A stretch of DNA of 12,852 nucleotides from assembly GCA_050114795.1 (NCBI GenBank), contig JASFRS010000073.1, forward strand, positions 1 to 12,852, read 5' to 3'. Shown piece by piece: positions 6,476 through 12,852 of this stretch; positions within the stretch are counted from its first letter, which is position 1, and each line of letters begins with the position of its first letter. The position numbers were made by a program, and so were the translations under genes. A model generated the notes under the pieces. The model worked only from the letters and a program-made list of their open reading frames with translations. It was not told where the DNA came from and did no database searches. Source of the stretch: JASFRS01 sp050114795 (GTDB taxonomy: Bacteria > Pseudomonadota > Alphaproteobacteria > Sphingomonadales > CAKZYD01).

Positions 6476-7426
6476 CTAAGCGGCAACCTGCGCCGCATTT
6501 TGACCCTTATGGGCCTTCCAGATAGTGACAACTAATTCTGACCCTTGAAGATGAGTAACCATCTGCGCATCAAGCCCTACTTGAGCGCAGAAATGCACCA
6601 TTTCTCCATCTTCGAAACCAAGTCTGCGATGTGCATGTTCAGCGCGGAGAAATTCCAGATCATGAGGTGCAAAATCGACAATGACCATTACCCCACCAGG
6701 GCGCAGGACGCGCGCGCCCTCACTGATTGCGGCCACCGGATCTTCCGCAAAATGCAAAACCTGATGAAATACAGCGGCATCAAAAGCTTCATTCGGTGCT
6801 GACAAGGCATACATATCGCCAAAGCGCACATGACAGTTGGAAAGGCCCGCATCATCCAACTTGGCGCGCGCAATGCTGAGCATTTCACGGCTTGAATCAA
6901 CACCAACGCCGCGCCGTAATTTCGGCCCGAAAACCTCTAACATTCGCCCTGTACCAGTGCCGATATCCAGCAGGTCTTCCAGCTTTTCCCCTTCAAGCGC
7001 CCTCATGACCGAGCGCTCGACATCCTCTTCAGGGACATAAAGTGAGCGTAGCCGATCCCAATCTGCTGCATTTGCGCGAAAATAAGCTTCTGCGGCCGCT
7101 GCGCGCTCTGCTTTTATTTCATTTAATTTTTCAATATCCCGGCAAAACTCCGGATCATCATCTGGCATTAGAGCAACAAGTGATCGGGCAATACGTCCCC
7201 CATGAGAGCGATCCGCCAATCGATAAAATGCCCAAGCGCCTTCTTGCAAGCGCTCAACTAAGCCCGCCTCAGCCAGTAATTTCAAATGGCGTGATACACG
7301 AGGCTGACTCTGACGTAAAATCCGCACCAGATCACTAACTGTCAGCTCCCCAGACGCCAATAGACCCAAAATACGCAGACGTGTCGCCTCCGCAGCTCCT
7401 TTTAGGCCGTTCAACAAATCCTGCAT
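6476..7426 (-). CDS. ArsR-family regulator fused to a SAM-dependent methyltransferase
   Basis: A two-domain protein of 316 residues. Residues 1 to about 75 form an ArsR-type winged helix: recognition segment around QPRVSRHLKLLAEAGLV (41-57), then a wing ending in FYRLAD. Residues from about 110 onward form a class I methyltransferase domain, with SAM motif DIGTGTG (154-160), an acidic VDS after the next strand, and a later LRPGGVMVIVDF. No cysteine pair typical of metal-sensing ArsR proteins is seen in the helix-turn-helix. As first gene of an operon with metF and both metH genes, it most likely senses SAM or S-adenosylhomocysteine through the second domain and represses its own operon; this is inference supported by the palindrome at 7462-7481. 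ArsR-type regulators of SAM recycling (SahR) are a known precedent. A true methyl transfer activity is not excluded. The start at 7424-7426 lacks a clear Shine-Dalgarno. Confidence 0.88.
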   Translation of the reverse strand: MQDLLNGLKGAAEATRLRILGLLASGELTVSDLVRILRQSQPRVSRHLKLLAEAGLVERLQEGAWAFYRLADRSHGGRIARSLVALMPDDDPEFCRDIEKLNEIKAERAAAAEAYFRANAADWDRLRSLYVPEEDVERSVMRALEGEKLEDLLDIGTGTGRMLEVFGPKLRRGVGVDSSREMLSIARAKLDDAGLSNCHVRFGDMYALSAPNEAFDAAVFHQVLHFAEDPVAAISEGARVLRPGGVMVIVDFAPHDLEFLRAEHAHRRLGFEDGEMVHFCAQVGLDAQMVTHLQGSELVVTIWKAHKGQNAAQVAA

Positions 7427-7460
7427 GGTTTTTTCTGCCCACGTTCAAATTATGAATGCA

Positions 7461-7489
7461 TATATAAAGATATGTTTATATCACGTAAA
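7461..7489 (-). promoter_or_regulatory. Promoter of the methionine operon
   Basis: Read on the minus strand: TTTACG (7484-7489) as -35, a 17-bp spacer, and TATATA (7461-7466) as -10, about 35 bases upstream of the first gene's start. Hexamers match the consensus 4 of 6 each. The palindrome at 7462-7481 covers the -10 and most of the spacer. Confidence 0.4.
7462..7481. promoter_or_regulatory. Probable operator for the ArsR-methyltransferase
   Basis: A 20-bp palindrome with half-sites ATATAAA and TTTATAT around GATATG. Nine of ten base pairs are symmetrical; only G7469/G7474 break it. It is placed over the -10 and spacer of the operon promoter and immediately upstream of the gene for a winged-helix regulator. 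This size and position suit an ArsR dimer acting as an autorepressor. The assignment of the binding protein is inference. Confidence 0.55.
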
Positions 7490-7617
7490 GCAACAAATCT
7501 TATATTTTCAATGTCATCACGCGGTTATGATCGCACGCCCCCATGGTATTTCATCTCAGAACAGGCTAAGAGAGCGCCATGAGGTGGTTTGTATTTTGAT
7601 GAAAGATAGAGACGGTC

Positions 7618-8412
7618 ATGAAAATAAACATGATAAGTGGCTTGAAAAATAAGTCTGTTTTTCTGGCAATCATACTGGGTTTGGGCTTAAGCGCCTGTGC
7701 GACCAAACCACCGGCAAATGACCCTGTTGCCCTTGCTACTTACAAAGAGAAAAATGATCCCTTTGAGCCTTTGAACAGAGCAACGTTCAATTTTTCCAAT
7801 ACATTGGATTCTGTAACGCTGAAACCTCTGGCCAAGGGTTATCGTGCCGTGGTGCCGCAACCCGCGCGCAAATCAATCCGTAATTTCGTCAATAACGTAC
7901 AAGAGCCATGGAGTTTTATTAACCTACTCCTTCAAGGCAAGCCCAGCTATGCTGGTGAAGTTCTGGGTCGCTTTGTCGTCAATTCAACCATAGGCGTTGC
8001 AGGTTTCTTCGATCAGGCAACTCCAATTGGCCTCGACCCTCATGAGGAAGATTTCGGACAAACTCTCGCCGTTTGGGGTGTGCCTGAAGGGCCGTATATT
8101 TACGTACCTCTACTCGGCCCATCCAACCCAAGGGATTTCACAGGCTTTGCAGCGCAGTTCTTTGGCGATCCGGTTTCGCTTACCTTTGATTACACCAATC
8201 ATGAAAATGTTGGATATGGCATTACCTCCGGACAGATTGTCGACACGAGGGAAGCCCTCCTTGATATCTTTGACCCCATTCTTGAAGAAGGTGGGGACCC
8301 TTATGCAACACTTAGGTCCTCTTATCGCCAAAACCGTAAATTCGATATAAGTGATGGCGAAATCGATGAAGACGAGCAAGAAGATCTATTTGGCGACGAC
8401 CCGATTAATTGA
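7618..8412 (+). CDS. mlaA: MlaA (VacJ) outer-membrane lipoprotein
   Basis: MlaA is the outer-membrane component of the Mla system, which removes misplaced phospholipids from the outer leaflet and hands them to periplasmic MlaC. The 264-residue protein has a lysine-containing hydrophobic signal with lipobox LSAC (lipidated Cys27), then the family hallmark NDPFEPLNR (46-54). The middle part matches MlaA throughout: FVNNVQEPWSFIN, RFVVNSTIGVAGFFD, and EDFGQTLAVWGVPEGPY with LLGPSNPRD. The C-terminus is very acidic (residues about 245-262), a common tail in this family. The start at 7618 has only a weak purine site (GAGACGG); an internal ATG at 7630 would also leave a usable signal. No mlaC or mlaDEF gene adjoins it, so the rest of the pathway must lie elsewhere. 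Gene position is divergent from the methionine operon. Confidence 0.95.
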   Translation: MKINMISGLKNKSVFLAIILGLGLSACATKPPANDPVALATYKEKNDPFEPLNRATFNFSNTLDSVTLKPLAKGYRAVVPQPARKSIRNFVNNVQEPWSFINLLLQGKPSYAGEVLGRFVVNSTIGVAGFFDQATPIGLDPHEEDFGQTLAVWGVPEGPYIYVPLLGPSNPRDFTGFAAQFFGDPVSLTFDYTNHENVGYGITSGQIVDTREALLDIFDPILEEGGDPYATLRSSYRQNRKFDISDGEIDEDEQEDLFGDDPIN

Positions 8413-8471
8413 TTAAAATCATTTCCTTTTCCCCTCTCCTGCGCAACTATAGCTATGGGGAGGAGGAAGAT

Positions 8472-8888
8472 ATGCGTCTTTCAATTCTAATATTCACTAT
8501 AGCCGGATTTTTCTACGCCATAACCCTTGTGAATGCACAAGACAGCGGCATTTCGGGCCGCATGGTTGCGGCTGCTACAGATTATCAGCTTTATTGCGCA
8601 TCCTGTCACGGCATAATGGGACGAGGTGACGGTCCTGTGGCAGATGCTTTAATGCGGCGGCCTTCAGATCTGACCACATTAAGCCAACGCAATGAGGGGG
8701 TTTACCCACGCGCGCAAGTGGCCTTTATCATTGATGGCCGCGGTGACATCTTAGCTCATGGCCCGCGGGAAATGCCGGTTTGGGGCGAATTCTTCGGCCA
8801 GGACGATTACGGAAATGCCACTCCCGCGGGTGCGCGGGAGCGGATCGAAGCCCTGACCGACTATTTAGAATTCCTGCAGCGCAAATAA
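8472..8888 (+). CDS. Small periplasmic monoheme cytochrome c
   Basis: A 138-residue class I c-type cytochrome. Residues 1-22 are a signal peptide ending in VNA before QD. One heme-binding motif, CASCH (42-46), is followed by the GxxGxGDGP stretch common in these proteins. Met101 in EMPVW is the likely distal heme ligand. It should act as a periplasmic electron carrier or as a subunit of a larger oxidoreductase. The partner is unknown, as no oxidase or dehydrogenase gene is nearby. The longer frame from 8409 was rejected because the ATG at 8472 has a strong GGAGGAGGAA site directly upstream and restores the signal peptide. It lies 59 bases after mlaA and may be co-transcribed, though no functional link is evident. 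It ends 9 bases before the convergent ettA stop. Confidence 0.9.
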   Translation: MRLSILIFTIAGFFYAITLVNAQDSGISGRMVAAATDYQLYCASCHGIMGRGDGPVADALMRRPSDLTTLSQRNEGVYPRAQVAFIIDGRGDILAHGPREMPVWGEFFGQDDYGNATPAGARERIEALTDYLEFLQRK

Positions 8889-8897
8889 GCTCAAAGC

Positions 8898-10559
8898 TTA
8901 AGCGCGGGCAAATTTCTTATAGGTCAGACGATGAGGTCGTGTTGCTTCGTCGCCCAGGCGGCGAACGCGGTCGGCCTCATAATCCTCAAAATTGCCTTCA
9001 AACCATTCCACATGGCTGTCACCTTCAAAGGCCAGAATATGCGTCGCCAGTCGATCAAGGAAGAAGCGATCATGGCTGATGACCACAGCACAGCCTGCGA
9101 AGGACTCAAGCGCTTCTTCAAGCGCACGCAACGTCTCAACATCCAAATCATTGGTCGGTTCATCGAGCAACAGCACATTGCCGCCCTTGGCCATAACTTT
9201 GGCCATATGGACCCGGTTGCGTTCACCACCTGACAGCATTCCAACTTTCTTCTGCTGATCCGGGCCTTTGAAACCAAAGGACGATGCATAAGCGCGCGTT
9301 GAAATCTGATGTTTGCCGAAATAGAACATGTCTTGACCGCCGGAGATTTCCTCCCAAACGGTTTTCTTATCATCAAGACTATCACGAGACTGATCGACAT
9401 AAGCCAAGTCGACCGTATCGCCCACGCGCAGGCTACCACTATCTGGCTGTTCTTTCCCTGTAATCATTTTAAACAAAGTGGTTTTACCAGCACCATTGGC
9501 ACCGATAACGCCAACAATACCACCTGCAGGCAGGCGGAAGGATAGATCATCAATCAGCAGTCTTTCCCCAAAGCCTTTGCTTAAATTCTCAGCCTCAATG
9601 ACGACATCGCCAAGACGCTCAGTTGGCTGTTGAATTAAGATTTGGGCTTTGCCAGGCGCACGCTCTGCCTGCGCTTGAACCAATTCATCAAAGGCACGAA
9701 TACGAGCCTTGGATTTAGCCTGCCGGGCTTTGGGAGATGAACGGATCCAGTCCAATTCCTGCGAAATGGCGCGCTTACGTGATTCTTCAGCACGTTCTTC
9801 GTGGGCCAGGCGTTTTTGCTTTGCTTCCAGCCAATCCGAATAATTACCTTCAAAAGGAATACCGCGACCGCGATCCAGTTCCAACACCCATCCCACAACA
9901 TTGTCTAGGAAGTAGCGATCATGGGTAACCAATATGACTGTACCCTTATAATCCTGGAGATGTTTTTCAAGCCAGGCAACAGACTCCGCATCCAAATGGT
10001 TGGTCGGTTCATCAAGTAAAAGGATATCTGGCTTTTCAAGGAGGAGACGGCAAAGCGCTACACGGCGCCGCTCCCCACCCGAAAGCCCTGAAACCTCAGC
10101 ATCACCGGCAGGGCAACGCAAAGCATCCATGGCAATCTCGACATGATTGTCGAGCTCCCATAAATCCTGGGCATCAATCTCGTCTTGAAGCTTCGCCATT
10201 TCATCGGCAATTTCGTCCGACCAATTGGCTGCTAACTCATTATAGCGGTCTAAAATTGCCTGTTTTTCAGCCACACCGTCCATGACATTGCCACGCACGT
10301 CTTTGGCGGGGTCTAATTCAGGTTCCTGCGCTAAATAGCCGACTTTAATGCCGTCAGCCGCCCAGGCTTCCCCTGTATATTCCTGATCCATGCCCGCCAT
10401 GATTTTCATCAATGTGGACTTACCCGCACCATTGGGACCGATGATGGCGATTTTAGCACCGGGCAGGAAAGACAAAGTGACATCATTCAGCACTTGCTTC
10501 CCGCCGGGATAGGTCTTTGAAAGACCTTTCATGACATAAGTATATTGATAGGACGCCAT
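8898..10559 (-). CDS. ettA: Energy-dependent translational throttle protein, ABC-F ATPase
   Basis: A cytoplasmic ABC-F protein with two ATPase domains and no membrane part. In Escherichia coli EttA binds the ribosomal E site and gates entry into elongation according to ATP/ADP level. The protein has 553 residues, against 555 in E. coli. Domain 1 has Walker A GPNGAGKST (41-49), signature LSGGERRRVAL (159-169) and Walker B LLLDEPTNHLD (180-190). Between these, about 95-140, is the EttA arm insertion. A charged linker (about 240-310) connects to domain 2, with Walker A GANGAGKTT (353-361), LSGGERNRV (442-450) and LLLDEPTNDLD (463-473). The C-terminus ends in the EttA-like HRLTYKKFARA. The longest frame starts at 10607. 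ATG 10557-10559 is preferred because MASYQYTYVM matches the family start and GAAGAGG lies seven bases upstream. Confidence 0.95.
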   Translation of the reverse strand: MASYQYTYVMKGLSKTYPGGKQVLNDVTLSFLPGAKIAIIGPNGAGKSTLMKIMAGMDQEYTGEAWAADGIKVGYLAQEPELDPAKDVRGNVMDGVAEKQAILDRYNELAANWSDEIADEMAKLQDEIDAQDLWELDNHVEIAMDALRCPAGDAEVSGLSGGERRRVALCRLLLEKPDILLLDEPTNHLDAESVAWLEKHLQDYKGTVILVTHDRYFLDNVVGWVLELDRGRGIPFEGNYSDWLEAKQKRLAHEERAEESRKRAISQELDWIRSSPKARQAKSKARIRAFDELVQAQAERAPGKAQILIQQPTERLGDVVIEAENLSKGFGERLLIDDLSFRLPAGGIVGVIGANGAGKTTLFKMITGKEQPDSGSLRVGDTVDLAYVDQSRDSLDDKKTVWEEISGGQDMFYFGKHQISTRAYASSFGFKGPDQQKKVGMLSGGERNRVHMAKVMAKGGNVLLLDEPTNDLDVETLRALEEALESFAGCAVVISHDRFFLDRLATHILAFEGDSHVEWFEGNFEDYEADRVRRLGDEATRPHRLTYKKFARA

Positions 10560-10735
10560 TTGTACCTCTTCATCCCAATGGCTGACTAAAGCAGCCGTCA
10601 AATTCATTTCCGGGAGGGGTATAGCGCCTGAATGGTCATAGAATCAATGTTGCTATTCCCAGGTGCAAATATTTTGCTTACTCGGCCAGTGGACTTTGTT
10701 CTATGGTCACTTCGCAATTAATAAAGGGAAGAGTG

Positions 10736-12139
10736 ATGCGTAGATCAATTTTTGCTGCCATGGCCCTGACAACCATGGTGTTTTCACCTGCTCAGGCGGA
10801 AGAATTACGCCTTTCAAAACATGACAAAGAAATTGCGGACAAGCTCATTGAAACAGGGCTTTCCGACGACCTTGCTTATCAACTGCTTGAGTCTTTAACG
10901 ACGGAAGTCGGACCACGACTTGCCGGCAGTGCACAGGATCAAAAAGCCGTTTCCTGGGCCGTCAATCAACTCAAAACATTGGGCTTCGACAAGGTCTGGA
11001 CAGAGGATTTTACCTTTGACGGTTGGGCGCGTGGTAAAGAATATGGCAATATTATTTCACCTTATTCGCAATCCGTTCATTTGACCGCCCTTGGCAATAG
11101 TGCACCTACGCCTGATGATGGTTTAAGCGGTGAAATCATCGCCTTCCACGATGTTACAGATTTAATGCGTGCGGAGCCCCAAAGCGTCGCTGGCAAAATT
11201 GTATATTTATCTAAACGCGCAACGCGCACACAAAATGGTTCCGGCTATGGGCCAACCGTGATTAATCGCGCTAATGGTGCGTCTGAGGCAGCAAAGCTTG
11301 GAGCAAAAGCTGTCATCATTCGTTCCGTCGGAACAGATAGCCATCGGCTGCCCCATACCGGTGGTTTGCGCTATCAGGAAGGCATTAAGAAAATTCCAGC
11401 AGCAGCATTGTCAAACCCCGATGCGGACCTTTTGGAAAACATGCTTGCCAGAGGCAAACCTGTTAAATTCAATCTCGTCATCACACCCCGTTTTACCGGC
11501 AAAATGACAACTCAGAATGTGATTGCGGAGGTGCGTGGAACAAAGCGCCCCGATGAGATTGTCGTCATCGGCGGCCATTTAGATAGTTGGGACCTTGGCA
11601 CTGGTGCAATTGATGATGGAGCTGGCGTTGCCATCTCTACAGCAGCAGCGAAATATATCTTGGATCTGCCGAAAAATCAGCGCCCCGAACGCACGATCAG
11701 AGTGATTTTATGGGGTGCTGAAGAAATTGGCATAGTCGGCGCTCAAGCTTATGCAAAGGCACATGCGGATGAGCTTGATAAGCATGTATTGGCCTGGGAG
11801 TCTGATTTTGGCGCGGGTGCTATTTGGAAGATCAATTCCAATATCGGATCGGCATCGGTTGATGCGTTCAAAGAGCTTGCCCACCCTTTAAGCCCTCTCG
11901 GCATTGACTATGGCGACAATCAAGGTAAGCCAGAACCGGATGTGATCCCCTTGAAAGCGGCGGGTGTGCCCTTTGCACAATTCGCGCAGGACGGAACTGA
12001 TTATTTCGACCTGCATCACACAGCTGATGATACATTTGACAAGGTCAACCCTGCCGATCTCGCTCAAAATGTTGCGGCTTATACGGCCTTTGCCTATTTG
12101 GTCGCTAATTCAGACATAGACTTCCGCGCGGCGGATTGA
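10736..12139 (+). CDS. Secreted M28 zinc metallopeptidase, carboxypeptidase Q-like
   Basis: A 467-residue periplasmic or secreted exopeptidase. Residues 1-21 form a signal peptide (MRRS, hydrophobic core, cleavage after AQA). A protease-associated (PA) domain occupies about 125-250, inserted before the main catalytic half as in carboxypeptidase Q/plasma glutamate carboxypeptidase. The di-zinc site is complete: H281 in GGHLDSWD, bridging D293 in AIDDGAG, base and ligand E329-E330 in WGAEE, D357 in ESDFG, and H427/H428 in DLHHTADDT. It probably releases residues from the ends of short peptides, presumably for nutrition; the specificity cannot be read from sequence. The longer frame from 10703 was set aside because ATG 10736 follows AAAGGGAAGAG and gives a clean signal peptide. 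It is divergent from ettA and overlaps the last 46 bases of the convergent gene on the other strand. Confidence 0.92.
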   Translation: MRRSIFAAMALTTMVFSPAQAEELRLSKHDKEIADKLIETGLSDDLAYQLLESLTTEVGPRLAGSAQDQKAVSWAVNQLKTLGFDKVWTEDFTFDGWARGKEYGNIISPYSQSVHLTALGNSAPTPDDGLSGEIIAFHDVTDLMRAEPQSVAGKIVYLSKRATRTQNGSGYGPTVINRANGASEAAKLGAKAVIIRSVGTDSHRLPHTGGLRYQEGIKKIPAAALSNPDADLLENMLARGKPVKFNLVITPRFTGKMTTQNVIAEVRGTKRPDEIVVIGGHLDSWDLGTGAIDDGAGVAISTAAAKYILDLPKNQRPERTIRVILWGAEEIGIVGAQAYAKAHADELDKHVLAWESDFGAGAIWKINSNIGSASVDAFKELAHPLSPLGIDYGDNQGKPEPDVIPLKAAGVPFAQFAQDGTDYFDLHHTADDTFDKVNPADLAQNVAAYTAFAYLVANSDIDFRAAD

Positions 12140-12852
12140 TCTTGATTGCGGCGCGCATCTTCCGGGTGTGCGCCGCGATAGTTCAAAAGCTGTTTCCGCT
12201 GTAGAGCCAGGTAGTCCTGGACGTACTCTGATTTTAGCTTAAAACCAAAGCCTTCGCCTCCCCGCATCCTGACTACCATCCTGTCACCCAATTCAGCCTT
12301 GTAATGGCCTGCTTCCCAATAAAACGCCATTGAATCCTGACTAGGTACGGCTTCCAGAGTTTCATCACTTACAACTGCGAAATCCCAAAGCGGGATATTC
12401 CATCGGTCGGCAACCGTTGTCAGCTTGATCTTCCAGGCCTCAAACGCAGGCCAAAGCCCTTTACGATCAAAAGCCTCCAGCAAAGAGACGTGATAAGGAT
12501 GCGTGAAGAAGATGAGTTCGACATTCGAAGCTTCAGCCCATTGGATCAATTTATGAACTGCTCTCCAATCTGGATTCTCCCCAGGCGTAGGCCATTGAAT
12601 GCGTTTTGGCTTGCCCGACAAATCCTTTAAATAATCCTTTTCCTTCGCGGCAAACATGATTTGCGGTCCGTTATTTTCGACAAAGGCTTTGAAATCACTA
12701 GCAGGATTAAACCCCTCCCCCGTCACATTTGAAGTACCGCTTTGAAATTGCGTAAAAACTGTCATCAAACTATCTGCGAATGCGCTACTCGACCAAAGGA
12801 GCTCTGCATAATGCCGGGCGGATTGGAACAGCCCATCTGCCCCCATCGGGAC
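12094..12852 (-). CDS. SGNH-fold-like protein, C-terminal part
   Basis: The frame is open to the right edge of the window (GTC-CCG continues upstream of the first in-frame ATG at 12844-12846), and no Shine-Dalgarno is visible, so the gene is probably 5'-truncated. About 250 residues are seen. The second half resembles the end of SGNH-type hydrolase/acyltransferase proteins found with MBOAT acyltransferases or in polysaccharide modification loci. There is a strand VELIFFTHPYH, then PLWDFAVVSDE, and FYWEAGHYKAELGDRMVVRM, where the His of HY lies about where the catalytic His of the D-x-x-H block would be. The usual Asp is replaced by Glu here (W-E-A-G-H-Y). The N-terminal Ser block would lie outside the window. 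The function is therefore only a family-level guess. Its last 46 bases overlap the M28 peptidase gene tail to tail, so the final 15 residues may be a dispensable tail. Confidence 0.6.
   Translation of the reverse strand, partial: VPMGADGLFQSARHYAELLWSSSAFADSLMTVFTQFQSGTSNVTGEGFNPASDFKAFVENNGPQIMFAAKEKDYLKDLSGKPKRIQWPTPGENPDWRAVHKLIQWAEASNVELIFFTHPYHVSLLEAFDRKGLWPAFEAWKIKLTTVADRWNIPLWDFAVVSDETLEAVPSQDSMAFYWEAGHYKAELGDRMVVRMRGGEGFGFKLKSEYVQDYLALQRKQLLNYRGAHPEDARRNQDQSAARKSMSELATK
12148..12176 (+). terminator. GC-rich hairpin after the M28 peptidase gene
   Basis: GCGGCGCGCA (12148-12157) pairs with TGTGCGCCGC (12167-12176), ten pairs including one G-U, with a 9-base loop. It starts eight bases after the peptidase stop codon. 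No T-tract follows on the plus strand. The same bases encode the C-terminal tail of the opposite gene, so the symmetry may partly be coding coincidence. Confidence 0.3.

Noticed and set aside
7427..7617. A SAM, SAH or cobalamin riboswitch in front of the methionine operon
   Set aside because: The predicted start point is about 30 bases from the first gene, which leaves no room for an aptamer, and no conserved riboswitch stems were recognised. Regulation by the palindrome fits better.
7425..7652. A 75-codon plus-strand frame across the methionine operon control region
   Set aside because: It covers the promoter and palindrome, has no ribosome site, overlaps the well-supported mlaA start and shows no domain-like composition.
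8409..8471. N-terminal extension of the cytochrome gene to 8409
   Set aside because: It hides the signal peptide behind a polar stretch, while the ATG at 8472 has a strong Shine-Dalgarno and a proper signal sequence.
8886..8900. TAAGC-5-GCTTA inverted repeat between the cytochrome and ettA stops
   Set aside because: Only five pairs, mostly made of the two stop codons; not enough for a bidirectional terminator.

Overview
The window looks like an ordinary stretch of an alphaproteobacterial chromosome of moderate GC. Three things point that way: methionine synthase is split into two genes (homocysteine domain and corrinoid/activation domains), an ArsR-methyltransferase fusion stands in front of metF-metH, and the Gram-negative envelope proteins MlaA and a periplasmic cytochrome c are present. 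I cannot place it below class level with confidence.

Left end (1-755). A minus-strand gene running off the edge begins with an apparent signal peptide. It is divergent from a 38-codon plus-strand gene at 245-361 that has a strong Shine-Dalgarno and a nearly ideal double-glycine leader (L-S-x-x-E-I-x-x-V-x-G-G). A perfect 12-bp hairpin follows it. This small peptide is the most novel item in the window: a candidate exported bacteriocin-like, signalling or RiPP precursor. Further right is a non-coding stretch with a second promoter-like site sharing a 10-bp word with the first. A hairpin with a T-tract lies at 729-772, so a short RNA could be made there.

Methionine operon (756-7426, minus strand). 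The order of transcription is ArsR-methyltransferase, metF, metH homocysteine half, metH corrinoid half, then an ACT-less threonine/serine dehydratase. Gaps are 9, 25, -1 and 20 bases, so this is almost certainly one operon. MetF makes 5-methyl-THF, the two MetH subunits use it to remethylate homocysteine, and the first gene is likely a SAM- or SAH-responsive repressor. A 20-bp near-perfect palindrome overlaps the -10 and spacer of the operon promoter and is its probable operator.

Envelope and housekeeping genes (7618-12852). Plus strand: the MlaA lipoprotein and a small monoheme cytochrome c. Convergent with them is the ABC-F translation factor EttA (minus). Divergent from ettA is a secreted M28 metallopeptidase of the carboxypeptidase Q type. 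It overlaps tail to tail by 46 bases with a 5'-truncated minus-strand gene that resembles SGNH-fold proteins.

No tRNA, rRNA, CRISPR array or insertion sequence was seen. Several starts are revised downstream of the longest open frame, using Shine-Dalgarno sites and signal peptides.
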